A stretch of DNA of 64,000 bases from Geodermatophilus sp. DSM 45219 (GTDB taxonomy: Bacteria; Actinomycetota; Actinomycetes; Mycobacteriales; Geodermatophilaceae), in assembly GCF_900104025.1 (NCBI RefSeq), contig NZ_FNIQ01000004.1, positions 434,001 to 498,000 of the forward strand. Direction: 5' to 3'. Shown here in pieces: positions 8,501-16,573 of the stretch. The notes under the pieces are model-generated. The model did not search any database. It was not told the origin of the DNA and saw nothing but the letters and a program-made list of their open reading frames with translations. A program made the position numbers and the translations under genes. Numbering within the stretch: the first letter of the stretch is position 1; each line of letters begins with the position of its first letter.

Positions 8501-8900
8501 TTGCGCCGGTACGGTCCGGCCCTGCCGGCCCGGCTGCACGCCTACCTCGGCCACGCCGACGCCCCCGCCGCGCTGCGCTGGCTCGAGGCGGTCGGCTTCG
8601 CGACGGTCCGCCGGCAGGACGGCGCCGACGGGTCGGTGCAGCACGCCGAGGTGCGCCTGGGCGACGCCGTCGTCATGGTCGCCAGCGACGACGGCCCGTA
8701 CGCGACCCCGCCGCTGGTCGGCCGCTCGACGGGGCGGGGCCTGTACCTGCTCGTCGAGGACGTCGACGCGATCCACGCCCGGGCGCTGGCCGCCGGCGGA
8801 CCGAGGTCTTCGCGCCCGAGGACACCGAGCGGGGCACCCGGCGCGCCCGGGTCCTCGACCGGCCGGCGTGGCGGTCCCGGCCGGCCCGGCCGGCTCGACG
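8501..8900 (+). pseudogene. Glyoxalase/VOC-superfamily protein, frameshifted
   Basis: From RLHAYLGHADAPAALRW to LLVEDVDAIHARALAAGG the frame starting TTG 8501 is a clear vicinal-oxygen-chelate half: a paired beta-alpha-beta module with the usual AVVMVASDDG and DVDAIHARA. Near 8798 the homology jumps to the next frame (TEVFAPEDTERGTRRARVLD). Beyond 8860 it degenerates where a metal-binding Glu and the final strands should be. At least two indels are needed, so it is a pseudogene unless the assembly is wrong. Upstream bases give no convincing ribosome site. Confidence 0.55.
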
Positions 8901-9015
8901 ACACCCGGGCGCGGCTCCACGTCGCGCCGCGCCGCACGGGTGGCCACGAGCGTCGGCGAGGCCGCCGAGGGACGGCGGGCCGACCCGTGGCGGCAGCCGG
9001 GGAGTGCCCCGGAGG

Positions 9016-9624
9016 TCAGCCGGGGGCGCCGTCGGCGAGGCTGACCGCGCCGCGCATGAACTGCCCGCGGGTGATCGCCCGGTCGACCTCCTCGACCACC
9101 GTCTCGACCAGCCAGCGCGCCGGACCGGCGTGCTCCAGCAGCTCCTCGCCCGCGCGCTCCCGCGGCCCGTCGAGCAGGCCGAGCGTGCTGCCGACGGCGG
9201 CGAGCGCGGCGTCGGCCGGCGTCCACGGCTCCGACCGCGGCTGCAGCAGCCGCTCGTCGGCCTGCGTGCGGTCGGCCCGGGCGTCGGTGTAGCGGGTCCC
9301 GAGCAGCCGGCGGCGGACGCTCCACGAGCCGCGGCGCAGGTGCTCGGCGGCGAGGTCGCGCTGGTCGACCGGCCCGGCGCGCAGCAGGTCGGTCAGCGAC
9401 GACGCCCCGTCGGCCAGCAGCCGGTCGGCGGGGGCGAAGCCGGTGGGCGGGTCGTCGAACTCGACGGCGTCCTCGGTGTCGCGGACCCGGTCGCGCAGCG
9501 CGAGGTCGACCAGCAGGGTGCCGCGCACGGCCAGCGCCGTGACCAGGTCGTCGGTCAGCCGTCCCCGGTCCAGCGCGAGGGCGGCGAGCCGCATCGACAC
9601 CGAGTCGTCCCAGCCGTCGCCCAC
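9016..9624 (-). CDS. GPP34 (Golgi phosphoprotein 3-like) family protein
   Basis: The 202-residue helical protein resembles bacterial GPP34/GOLPH3 proteins: LAALALDRGRLTDDL, RGTLLVDLALRDRV, a middle helical block with AAEHLRRGSWSVRRRLLG, and LAAVGSTLGLL near the C-terminus. In eukaryotes the family binds phosphoinositides and glycosyltransferases; in actinobacteria its role is unknown. Sequence similarity is in pattern rather than strict motifs, so confidence is moderate. It is divergent from the AGE epimerase gene, 74 bp apart. Confidence 0.55.
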   Translation of the reverse strand: MGDGWDDSVSMRLAALALDRGRLTDDLVTALAVRGTLLVDLALRDRVRDTEDAVEFDDPPTGFAPADRLLADGASSLTDLLRAGPVDQRDLAAEHLRRGSWSVRRRLLGTRYTDARADRTQADERLLQPRSEPWTPADAALAAVGSTLGLLDGPRERAGEELLEHAGPARWLVETVVEEVDRAITRGQFMRGAVSLADGAPG

Positions 9625-9685
9625 CCGCGCATCCTGGCGCGGACCGGCCCCGCCGCGCGACGGGCCGGCGTCCCGCCCGCCGCAC

Positions 9686-9691
9686 TAGCGT
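9686..9691 (+). promoter_or_regulatory. -10 box TAGCGT for a leaderless transcript
   Basis: TAGCGT ends 7 nt before the GTG at 9699, so transcription should begin at or next to the start codon. No -35 or ribosome site is obvious. This spacing supports 9699 over the GTG at 9690 as the true start. Confidence 0.5.
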
Positions 9692-9698
9692 GCGGGCC

Positions 9699-10931
9699 GT
9701 GCCCACGACTGCCGACGACCTGCTCACCGGGGAGCTGCGCGCCCTGCTCGCCTTCGCGGCCGGTGCCCGGCACCCCGACGGCGGGTTCGGCCACCTGGCC
9801 GCGGACGGGTCCCTGCTCGCCGACCAGCCGCGCGCGACCTACGGGACCGCGCGGATGACCCACGTGTTCGGCCTCGCCGCGATGCTCGGCAGCCCGGGCG
9901 CCGAGGAGCTCGCCGCGCACGGCGTCGCCGCGCTGACCGGGCCGTTCCACGATCCCGAGCACGGTGGCTGGGTCGCGTCGCTGGGGCCGGCCGGGGACGA
10001 GGCCGACGACACCAAGGCCGCCTACGTGCACGCGTTCGTGGTGCTGGCGGGTGCGAGCGCCGCGACCGCGGGGGTGCCCGGCGGCCGGGCGCTGCTGGAC
10101 GAGGCGCTCGCCGTCTGGGACCGGCACTTCTGGGACGACGCGGCCGGGATGGCCGTGGAGGAGTGGGACGCCGGCTGGACGACCTGCGCGGACTACCGCG
10201 GCATCAACGCCAACATGCACGGCGTCGAGGCCGTGCTGGCGGCCGCCGACGCGCTGGATGCGCTGGGGGAGGGGGCACCCGGGCAGCTGCGCTCCCGCGT
10301 CGCCCGGGTGGTCGAGCGCGTCGTGCACGGCTGGGCGCGGGAGCGCGACTGGCGGCTGCCGGAGCACTTCGACGCCGCCTGGCGGGTGCTGCCCGAGTAC
10401 AACGCCGACCGGCCCTCGGACCCCTTCCGGCCCTACGGGGTCACCGTCGGCCACCAGCTGGAGTGGTCCCGCCTGGCGCTGCACACCCGCGCGGTGCTCG
10501 GCGACGACGCACCGGGCTGGCTGCTGCCCGACGCCGTCGGCCTCTACCGCGCGGCGGTCGACCGCGGCTGGGCCGTCGACGGGCACGACGGGTTCGTCTA
10601 CACCCTGGACTGGGCCGACCGGCCGGTGGTCACCGCGCGCATGCACTGGGTGCTCGCCGAGGCGATCGGCGCGGCCGCCGTCCTCGGTGCGGTCACCGGC
10701 GACCCCGGCTACGCGCAGGACCTGGAGCGGTGGGAGCAGCACGCCACCGACCGGTTCCGGGACCCCGTGCACGGCGGCTGGCACCACGAGCTCACGCCCG
10801 AGGGCGACGTCGGGACGACGACCTGGACCGGCAAGCCCGACGCCTACCACGTGGCCCAGGCGCTGCTCCTGCCGCGCACCCCGGTGCGGGGCAGCATCGC
10901 CGCGGGGGTGCGGGCCGCGCTGGGCGGCTGA
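9699..10931 (+). CDS. AGE-family sugar epimerase/isomerase
   Basis: This 410-residue (alpha/alpha)6-barrel protein belongs to the N-acylglucosamine 2-epimerase / YihS-type aldose-ketose isomerase family. Family landmarks are DEADDTKAAYVHAFVVLA, CADYRGINANMHGVEA, GVTVGHQLEWSRLAL and the C-terminal HGGWHHELTPEGD, which place the catalytic His residues in the barrel centre. Likely substrates are mannose, fructose or a sulfosugar; the sequence alone does not decide. The start at GTG 9699 fits a leaderless transcript. It overlaps no other gene and converges with the copD gene, 3 bp apart. Confidence 0.82.
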   Translation: MPTTADDLLTGELRALLAFAAGARHPDGGFGHLAADGSLLADQPRATYGTARMTHVFGLAAMLGSPGAEELAAHGVAALTGPFHDPEHGGWVASLGPAGDEADDTKAAYVHAFVVLAGASAATAGVPGGRALLDEALAVWDRHFWDDAAGMAVEEWDAGWTTCADYRGINANMHGVEAVLAAADALDALGEGAPGQLRSRVARVVERVVHGWARERDWRLPEHFDAAWRVLPEYNADRPSDPFRPYGVTVGHQLEWSRLALHTRAVLGDDAPGWLLPDAVGLYRAAVDRGWAVDGHDGFVYTLDWADRPVVTARMHWVLAEAIGAAAVLGAVTGDPGYAQDLERWEQHATDRFRDPVHGGWHHELTPEGDVGTTTWTGKPDAYHVAQALLLPRTPVRGSIAAGVRAALGG

Positions 10932-10934
10932 TCC

Positions 10935-12341
10935 TCACCCGACGACGAGCACGTCCGCGAACCCCGCCGAGTGCCGGCTGGTGAAGGGGTAGCTGCCGGG
11001 CTCCGACGGCGCCAGGAAGGTCGTCAGGGTCCGCCCGGGGACGACGACGTCGAACGAGCCGTCGTCCGCGGTCAGGCTGACCTCGGTGGCCGAGCCGTTG
11101 TGCAGGGTCACCCGCGACCCCGGGGCGACCGCGGAGGAGACGTGGAACCGCGTCCCGTCGACCAGCACGGTGACCGAGAGGTCCCCGTGGTCGTGGCCGG
11201 ACATGTCGTCGACCGCGGCGGCACCCGGTTCGGGGGCTGCCGTGCCCGTGGTCGCCTCGCCCGGGGTCGCCGTCGCCGCTGCCGGGACGGCGGCGGCCGC
11301 CGGGGGCGGGGAGGCGGCCAGCGCCACGGCCAGGGCGACCGTGGCGAGCATGACCGCGGCCTCGACGGCCGCGAACCGCCGGAAGGCCCCCGGGCGGCCC
11401 GACCGCAGCCGGGGCAGCGCGGAACGGCGGTGCCGCCGGCCGAGGACGCCGAGGACGACCAGGGCGGCGGTCTTGCCGAGGAGCAGCCACCCGTACCCGC
11501 TGCCCAGGACGGTGTCGACCGGGAGCGACCCGCCGAGGACCAGCCAGGCGGCGAGCACCCCTGACGTCCCCGCGGCCGCGAAGCAGACCAGCGCCAGCGC
11601 GCTGAAGCGGCCCACCGCCCCGGCCAGGCCGTCCGCGGACCGGCCGTGCACGAGCAGCGCCAGCAGGCCACCGACCCACAGGGACGCCGCGACCACGTGC
11701 ACGCTGAGGTTGGTCACCGCGAGGACGTGGTCCTCGGCCGCCGAGGAGTGGCCGGTCAGGACCGCGGGCATGACCAGGCCGCAGACCGCCGCGGCGAGCA
11801 GCAGGGCGGCCGGCACCGACCCGGCACACCGGCGGGCGGTGAGGGCGACGACGACGGTGGCGACGAGCACGACCACCGCGCTGCGCCCGGCGGGCAGGTC
11901 GGTGGCGAAGACCCGCAGCGACGACGCCGTCACGGCGGTGGGCGCGACGCCGACCAGCTGCGCCACGGTCAGCAGGGCACCGGCCACGGTCGCGGCGGCC
12001 CAGCCCAGTGCCCACCGCGACGCCGCCCGCAGCGCCCGGCGGGACGCCTGGGGCAGCGAGCGGCCGGAGCCGGGCAGCAGGACCGCGGCGAACAGCAGCG
12101 TGCCGACGGTGCCGACGGCGGCGATCCGCCCGGCCAGCGTGGCGACCGGCAGGCCCCAGGAGACCAGCGGCCCGGCCTGCGCCAGGCCCGCGGCGGCCTC
12201 GGCCGGGCGGCCACCGCCCAGCAGCAGGGCGAGCACGAGCACCCCGAGCAGCCCGGCGACCGCAGCGACCACGACGGGGACGGCGCTCGTCCGGACGGGC
12301 GGACGGGGGAGGGACGCCTCGACGACGGAGGTGGGTGCCAT
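10935..12341 (-). CDS. copD: CopD-family copper membrane protein with C-terminal cupredoxin-like domain
   Basis: The ~468-residue protein has about eight transmembrane helices of the CopD type, with LTGHSSAAEDHVLAVTNLSVHVVAASLWVGG carrying the conserved His residues. A low-complexity Ala/Pro linker, the His-containing patch MSGHDHGD, and a C-terminal cupredoxin-like beta-domain follow. The expected type-1 copper ligands are gone: at the C-x2-H-x4-M site the sequence reads TSRHSAGF, with Ser for Cys and Phe for Met, so this domain probably does not hold a blue-copper centre. Start: ATG 12341, 5 nt after copC; a GTG at 12350 overlapping the copC stop is possible. Role: copper import or handling with CopC. 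Confidence 0.82.
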   Translation of the reverse strand: MAPTSVVEASLPRPPVRTSAVPVVVAAVAGLLGVLVLALLLGGGRPAEAAAGLAQAGPLVSWGLPVATLAGRIAAVGTVGTLLFAAVLLPGSGRSLPQASRRALRAASRWALGWAAATVAGALLTVAQLVGVAPTAVTASSLRVFATDLPAGRSAVVVLVATVVVALTARRCAGSVPAALLLAAAVCGLVMPAVLTGHSSAAEDHVLAVTNLSVHVVAASLWVGGLLALLVHGRSADGLAGAVGRFSALALVCFAAAGTSGVLAAWLVLGGSLPVDTVLGSGYGWLLLGKTAALVVLGVLGRRHRRSALPRLRSGRPGAFRRFAAVEAAVMLATVALAVALAASPPPAAAAVPAAATATPGEATTGTAAPEPGAAAVDDMSGHDHGDLSVTVLVDGTRFHVSSAVAPGSRVTLHNGSATEVSLTADDGSFDVVVPGRTLTTFLAPSEPGSYPFTSRHSAGFADVLVVG

Positions 12342-12346
12342 GCCGC

Positions 12347-12910
12347 TCACGCCCGGCGGCGGGAGCGGAGGACGACGAGGCCGGCGGCGAGGACGACCGC
12401 GGCCGCACCCGCCGCGATCCACCCGGCACCGGAGGACGACGACCCGACCGGCCGCGCCGCGGCGGCCTCGCTGGGTGCCGCCGCCTCGGGCGCCGGTGCG
12501 GGATCCGCCGCGCTCCCGGCCACGGTGAAGGCGGCCGTGCCCGACAGCGGGTGGCCGTCGGAGGAGGTCACCCGCCACGCGACGGTGTAGGCCCCGGCGG
12601 GCAGGCCGTCGGCCAGCGGCTGGACGACGGTGCTGCCGCGCAGCTCGGGCTCGCCCTGCGACACGACCGCGCCGTCGGGTGCGGTGACGACCACCTGGGT
12701 GCCCAGGCCCTGCGGCGGGCCGCTCAGCTGCAGCTCGACCTGCGCCGGCGGGGTGGTCAGCGTCGCGTCGTCCGCAGGTGTCGTGGCGACCAGCGCGTCG
12801 TGCGCCAGGGCGGCCGGCGTCCCCACGCCCAGCAGGGCGAGGACGGCGGCGGCGAGCACGACCGTCGTCCGGCCGAGGGCGCGCAGGGCGGCAGCGGGTC
12901 GTCGCGACAT
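12347..12910 (-). CDS. copC: CopC-type periplasmic/cell-surface copper-binding protein
   Basis: The 187-residue protein has a Sec signal peptide cleaved at ALA-HDALV, leaving an N-terminal His as the first Cu(II) ligand. A beta-barrel CopC domain follows, with SSDGHPLSG supplying the second His and Asp. Then comes a Pro/Ala/Ser linker and a C-terminal transmembrane helix ending RSRRRA, which anchors it to the membrane. It is directly upstream of copD and must be co-transcribed with it. CopC delivers Cu(II) to CopD in this family. No Met-rich Cu(I) site is seen, as is usual for actinobacterial CopC. Confidence 0.88.
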   Translation of the reverse strand: MSRRPAAALRALGRTTVVLAAAVLALLGVGTPAALAHDALVATTPADDATLTTPPAQVELQLSGPPQGLGTQVVVTAPDGAVVSQGEPELRGSTVVQPLADGLPAGAYTVAWRVTSSDGHPLSGTAAFTVAGSAADPAPAPEAAAPSEAAAARPVGSSSSGAGWIAAGAAAVVLAAGLVVLRSRRRA

Positions 12911-13213
12911 GCCAGGAGTTCGCACCCAGCCGCCGTCCCGGATTGCCGTCGTGCCTGGTCGGCGGGCCGTCACACGATCGTCATGGAGTGCGGGTGAACC
13001 GGTTCGTCCCCCCAGCGCGAAGACGGTGCGTGGACGGCGACGGGATCGGCTTCGCAGCCGGGGGGACCCCGACGTCCGAGGGCGCTTCCCCGCCCTGACC
13101 TCACGAGGTGGGCGCTCCCGCGTCCACCTGCTCCACCGGCGCCGGTCCCCGACCGCCGCCGGACACCCCGCCTCCCCGGCGGAGGTGCTGCACCCGACTC
13201 GAGGAGGAGTCCC

Positions 13214-13984
13214 TTGCGCAAGGCATTCGCACTTCCCACCGTCGCCATCGCGGCCGCGGCGTTCCCGCTCCTGACCATGTCCCCGGCCCTGGCCGACCAC
13301 GACGGCAGCTACCAGGCCGACCTCGGTGCGCTCAACGCCTCCGGCGTCTCCGGCACCGGCATGGTGACCCTCTCCGGTGACCAGGCGACGGTGATGATCG
13401 AGGCCAGCGGCCTGGTGCCCGGTGCGCCGCACGCGCAGCACTTCCACATCGGCGCCCAGGGCACCTGCCCCACCGACGCCGACGACGAGGACGGTGACGG
13501 CTTCGTCAGCGTCACCGAGGGCGCGCCCTACTACGGCGCCATCGGCTCCTCGCTGACCACCGAGGGCGACACGAGTCCGGACAGCGGCCTGGCCGTCGAC
13601 CGGTTCCCGACCGCCGAGGGCGGCACCATCAGCTACGAGCGGACCTTCACCGTCACCGAGGACGTCCAGAAGGCCTTCGCCGCGGGCACCGCCGTGCTCG
13701 TGCTCCACGGTGTCGACAAGGACGGCAGCGGCACCTACGACGGTGACGTCGTGAGCGACCTCGACCCGTCGCTGCCGATGGAGGCGACCGCTCCGGCCGC
13801 CTGTGGCGCCTTCGAGGAGGCCCAGATGGGCACCGCTCCGAACGGTGGCGCGGAGACCGGTGCCGGCGGCACCGCGGGCATCGAGCAGCAGGCGGCGATC
13901 GGCGTCGGGGCCCTGGCCCTCGCCGGTGCGGCCGGTGCCGGTGCCCTGGCCTACCGCCGTCGTCAGGCCGGCGAGCAGGCCTGA
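13214..13984 (+). CDS. Secreted CHRD-like protein with C-terminal membrane anchor
   Basis: A TTG at 13214 preceded by AGGAGGAG opens 256 codons. The product has a signal peptide (cut near PALA-DHDG), then a CHRD-like beta-domain with GLVPGAPHAQHFHIG, SSLTTEGDTSPDSGL and a paired VLHGVDKDG strand. Two stretches, DADDEDGDGF and DKDGSGTYDGD, resemble calcium-binding EF-hand/dockerin loops. A Gly/Ala linker precedes a hydrophobic helix and an Arg-rich end (YRRRQAGEQA), a surface-anchor shape but without an LPxTG motif. It is followed by a perfect terminator hairpin and a class F sortase gene. Function unknown; cell-envelope location is inferred. Confidence 0.7.
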   Translation: MRKAFALPTVAIAAAAFPLLTMSPALADHDGSYQADLGALNASGVSGTGMVTLSGDQATVMIEASGLVPGAPHAQHFHIGAQGTCPTDADDEDGDGFVSVTEGAPYYGAIGSSLTTEGDTSPDSGLAVDRFPTAEGGTISYERTFTVTEDVQKAFAAGTAVLVLHGVDKDGSGTYDGDVVSDLDPSLPMEATAPAACGAFEEAQMGTAPNGGAETGAGGTAGIEQQAAIGVGALALAGAAGAGALAYRRRQAGEQA

Positions 13985-13990
13985 TCCGAC

Positions 13991-14035
13991 CGTCCGTGCC
14001 GCGCGGGGAGCCCGTCTCCCCGCGCGGCACGGACG
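13991..14035 (+). terminator. Perfect 20-bp hairpin between the CHRD-like and sortase genes
   Basis: Arms 13991-14010 and 14016-14035 are exact reverse complements around the loop cccgt. It begins 7 nt after the CHRD-like stop. The sortase gene 53 bp further on therefore either has its own promoter or depends on read-through. Confidence 0.8.
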
Positions 14036-14088
14036 CCGTCCGTCGCGGCCCTGATCCCGCCGCCCCCGCACCGACCCCGGAGGCTCCC

Positions 14089-14778
14089 GTGACCGACCCG
14101 TCCCCCCGCCGGCGCACCGCACGAGGCTGGGCGCTGCTGGCCGTCGCCCTCGTCGCCGTCGCCGCCGTCGCGCTGGGTGTGGCGCTCACCGGTCAGCAGG
14201 AGCCCCCGCAGCCCGCGGCCGCCGCCGCTACGGCTGAGACCACCACTCCCCGGACGTCGGACGCCGTCCCGCCGCCGAGCGAAGCTCCCGCCCCTGTACC
14301 CACGGAGGAGGCCGTCGCCGCCCCGGTGTCGGTCGCGATCCCGGCCATCGACGTCGAGAGCGACCTGATGCGGCTGGGCCTCAACGGCGACGGCACCGTC
14401 GAGGTGCCGCCGCTCACCGAGGACGACCAGGCCGGCTGGTACGAGGGCGGCCCGGCCCCCGGCGCGGTCGGCCCCGCGGTGGTCCTCGGCCACGTCGACT
14501 CGCAGGAGTGGGGCCCGGGCATCTTCTTCGACCTCGGCGCCCTCCAGGCCGGGGACGAGATCGCCGTGACCCGCGAGGACGGCTCGGTGGCCACCTTCGC
14601 CGTCGACCGCGTCGAGCGGCACCGCAAGGACGACTTCCCGACCATCGAGGTCTACGGCAACACCGACGACGCCCAGCTGCGCCTCATCACCTGCGGCGGC
14701 GACTTCGACTCGGGCGCCCGCAGCTACGAGGACAACGTCATCGTCTTCGCCTCGCTGGTCGGCACCTCGGCCACCTGA
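14089..14778 (+). CDS. Class F sortase
   Basis: The 229-residue protein has an N-terminal signal anchor (about 13-34) and a Pro/Ala/Thr-rich stalk, then a sortase beta-barrel with VVLGHVDS (catalytic His), LRLITCGG (catalytic Cys) and an Arg in GARSYEDNVIVFA. This is the class F pattern common in actinobacteria, where the enzyme cleaves a sorting signal and links proteins to the peptidoglycan. The GTG at 14089 has GGAGG 6 nt upstream; the frame extends further upstream into the hairpin region, which is not coding. The adjacent CHRD-like protein is a possible client but lacks LPxTG. Confidence 0.88.
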   Translation: MTDPSPRRRTARGWALLAVALVAVAAVALGVALTGQQEPPQPAAAAATAETTTPRTSDAVPPPSEAPAPVPTEEAVAAPVSVAIPAIDVESDLMRLGLNGDGTVEVPPLTEDDQAGWYEGGPAPGAVGPAVVLGHVDSQEWGPGIFFDLGALQAGDEIAVTREDGSVATFAVDRVERHRKDDFPTIEVYGNTDDAQLRLITCGGDFDSGARSYEDNVIVFASLVGTSAT

Positions 14779-14903
14779 GCCGCGGCGTCCCCACGCAGGC
14801 CGGGTAGGCGACACGCGCTGCTGCGATGCTCGCGTGCAGAGGGCGTCGCGCGTCGGGCCTCGCTCCCCGGCCTGGCGGCGACGGGTACCGAGGCCCCCGG
14901 CGG

Positions 14904-15131
14904 TCACCACAGCGCCGCGTCGACCGCATCCTCGTCGGCTCGCGCCTTGCAGGCGGGGTGCACGTGCCGGCGGTGGTACGCGGTCTCGGTGGGCGGCTGG
15001 TCGGACAGCCACAGGTGGTCACCGCACCAGCTGCACAGCGAGCGACGGTGCTCCCGGTGGGCGACCCACCAGATGCCGGCCGCCCGGCAGCGGTCGAGCA
15101 GCGCGGTGAGCACCAGGGTGTCGCGGCGCAC
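14904..15131 (-). CDS. Small Cys/His-rich protein, probable zinc-binding HNH-like fragment
   Basis: A GTG at 15129-15131 with GGGGGAG 7-8 nt upstream gives 75 residues. The product has SLCSWCGDHLW and YHRRHVHPACKARADE: a C-x2-C pair and an H-x2-H...C cluster, which could hold a zinc ion, as in the short CxxC/HNH-like proteins seen in actinobacterial and phage genomes. No catalytic HNH core is complete, so I do not call it a nuclease. It is the last chromosomal gene before the region duplicated at the tRNA-Met locus. Confidence 0.55.
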   Translation of the reverse strand: MRRDTLVLTALLDRCRAAGIWWVAHREHRRSLCSWCGDHLWLSDQPPTETAYHRRHVHPACKARADEDAVDAALW

Positions 15132-15487
15132 GGTGGTACTCCCCCCAGCACGTTGCTATGCGTGACGGTATCGTATCTGCGGGTGATGCGCGTACGTCCT
15201 GCAGCGGTGCGTCCCGGTATGGGGGGCAGTCGGCACGGGGACGTGCACGCCGTAGCCGTCGCGGTCGATGCCACCCTGTACGAGCCGCAGGGCTGCGCCG
15301 TCGCGCACCTGCTCGATCCGGTTGGGGCGATCGGGTGGCTCGGTCTGGAGCAGGGGGTCCGGAGCCCGTCGGTGGTGCCAGCCCACCGCGCGTCCGATCT
15401 CGTCGGTCGCGGTCACCAGAGGCGGCGATGCGCTTCGGCGATCCGCGGCACGGCCCTCGGCGTCCACCGCCAGCACGGCCGATGCCG
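15132..15487. other. Gene-poor stretch, possible decayed reading frame
   Basis: This 356-bp stretch holds the upstream region of the small Cys/His gene (a TACGAT-like -10 lies near 15165-15175). On the minus strand there is an interrupted frame with LVTATDEIGRAVGWHH that cannot be assigned to a family. I see no RNA gene. It borders the segment duplicated near 27.3 kb. Confidence 0.4.
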
Positions 15488-15663
15488 CTGCTCCGCCACG
15501 CTCAGCTCCGCGTGGCGTGAGTGTCGAGGCTCATCCGGGACAGCGCTCGGCCATCGACCGCAACGGCGTCGAGGCCCACCCGGTGCTCGGCGGGCGAGCA
15601 CCAGGCGGAGCAGCCCACAGGACCGGTGGGGCGGGTGGGGCTCGAACCCACGACCCAGGGATT
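15488..15663 (-). repeat. Diverged copy of the tRNA-Met 3' flank (island left end)
   Basis: 15488-15663 aligns along its length with 27304-27481. The first 21 nt and last 38 nt are identical; the middle is diverged but clearly homologous (for example atcgaccgcaacggcgtc against atcaaccgcaacagcgtc). Read on the minus strand, both copies show a short coding-like segment ELSVAEQ. The last 38 nt (15626-15663) are the 3' half of tRNA-Met from the anticodon loop to the discriminator. Confidence 0.75.
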
Positions 15664-15907
15664 GTGGGGGCGCTCAGGCGGCCTGGCGGCTCACGCCGCT
15701 GGCCTGCGGATTCGGCCGTTCTCGCAGCTCAGGCGGCACGTTGGATGTTCGCCCGGCTCGGGCTTGATCGCCGCTGATCGCGGCGGCTCGTCGGGTGCGG
15801 CGTTGGGTGGCGTCGTGGGCGGGCGCGCGGCGGGGGCGGACCGGGGTCCACCGCCGACCAGCAGTCCGCTTCGAGAGAACACGGGCGCCAGTGCACCGCG
15901 TCGTCCC

Positions 15908-15913
15908 TACGGT
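15908..15913 (+). promoter_or_regulatory. -10 box TACGGT, leaderless start
   Basis: TACGGT ends 6 nt before the ATG at 15920, the spacing expected for a leaderless message. No Shine-Dalgarno is present. Confidence 0.4.
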
Positions 15914-15919
15914 CGACCC

Positions 15920-16303
15920 ATGACCGAAACCAACCGCACTGAGAGCCTGAAGGTGGCGGAACGACGGCTTCAGGCTTCCCAACTCGCCTCAGATGTCGAG
16001 GCGCTGACCGATCTTCTCGACGACGCACTGCTCTTCACGGGTCCCGATGGAAGCCTCTTCACCAAAGACGACGACCTCGACGCGCATCGCAGCAGGCAGC
16101 AGGTGCTGAGTCGGGTCGAGGAGTCTGAGTTGCAGGCGTTGGTTGTCGGCTCCACCGGGGTGACCTGGTTCTTGGGAACCCTGGAGGGCACGGTGGGCGG
16201 TCAGCCGTTCGCGGCTCGGATGCGGTACACCCGAACCTGGGTCTCGGACCACCGGGGAGGCTGGCGCATCATCGCGGCCCACGCGTCGGCGGTGAACGAG
16301 TAG
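15920..16303 (+). CDS. NTF2-like / SnoaL-type DUF4440 protein
   Basis: This 127-residue protein is a complete NTF2-fold polypeptide: an N-terminal helix (LKVAERRLQASQLASDVEALTDLLDDALLF), TGPDGSLFTKDDDLDAHRSR, and strands ending RYTRTWVSDHRGGWRIIAAHASAV. DUF4440 proteins are small-ligand pockets or enzymes of mixed function, so a reaction cannot be named. It is the first intact gene inside the island's left end. Downstream lie two strong hairpins. Confidence 0.75.
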   Translation: MTETNRTESLKVAERRLQASQLASDVEALTDLLDDALLFTGPDGSLFTKDDDLDAHRSRQQVLSRVEESELQALVVGSTGVTWFLGTLEGTVGGQPFAARMRYTRTWVSDHRGGWRIIAAHASAVNE

Positions 16304-16372
16304 GGCGTTCTACTTCCCTCGATCAGATGGGGCCTGCGCCTCGATGCCCCGAGATTCGAGGCGAAGAGGGGA

Positions 16373-16413
16373 GGTGCCCCTGGGACGAACCGCCAGGCAC
16401 TCCCAGGGGCACC
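16373..16413 (+). terminator. 13-bp hairpin after the NTF2-like gene
   Basis: Arms 16373-16385 and 16401-16413 (ggtgcccctggga and its complement) are perfect, with a 15-nt loop. It lies 69 nt past the NTF2-like stop and probably ends that transcript. Confidence 0.6.
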
Positions 16414-16430
16414 GGTCCATGGAGTGGAAC

Positions 16431-16469
16431 GGACGCCCGGGAGGGCGGCGGCTCACCTCCCGGGCGTCC
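16431..16469 (-). terminator. 14-bp hairpin downstream of the whiB remnant
   Basis: Arms 16431-16444 and 16456-16469 are exact complements around an 11-nt loop. It sits 11 nt beyond the stop codon of the WhiB C-terminal remnant, where the original whiB terminator would be. Confidence 0.65.
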
Positions 16470-16480
16470 AGCGCATGGAC

Positions 16481-16573
16481 CTAGCCGGCCTGCTGTTCGT
16501 CTGGCTGAGCGGGCTGCTCCGGCAGGCCCAGGCGGTGCGCCATACGCTCCCGAGTGGTCAGCCCGCCCCACAT
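16481..16573 (-). pseudogene. C-terminal remnant of a whiB-like gene
   Basis: On the minus strand, 16573 down to 16481 encodes WGGLTTRERMAHRLGLPEQ and ends with a stop. The VWGG-like turn followed by a basic helix is the hallmark of the C-terminus of WhiB-family iron-sulphur regulators. The cysteine-bearing N-terminal part is missing, and the sequence upstream instead belongs to an AraC-like fragment on the other strand. The gene was cut by a rearrangement. Its own terminator hairpin remains downstream. Confidence 0.65.

Noticed and set aside
5666..9727. A 1353-residue open frame on the minus strand
   Set aside because: It crosses the kinase, USP, DUF2505 and VOC genes in another frame, is Arg/Pro/Ala-rich and has no domain; it is a shadow of high GC content.
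15156..15476. 106-residue minus-strand frame by the left repeat
   Set aside because: No family, no start signal, and neighbouring frames share the same remnant; I could not support a gene.
15629..15663. Second tRNA-Met gene at the left island end
   Set aside because: Only the 3' half is present, with no 5' acceptor or D-arm; it is an attachment-site remnant.
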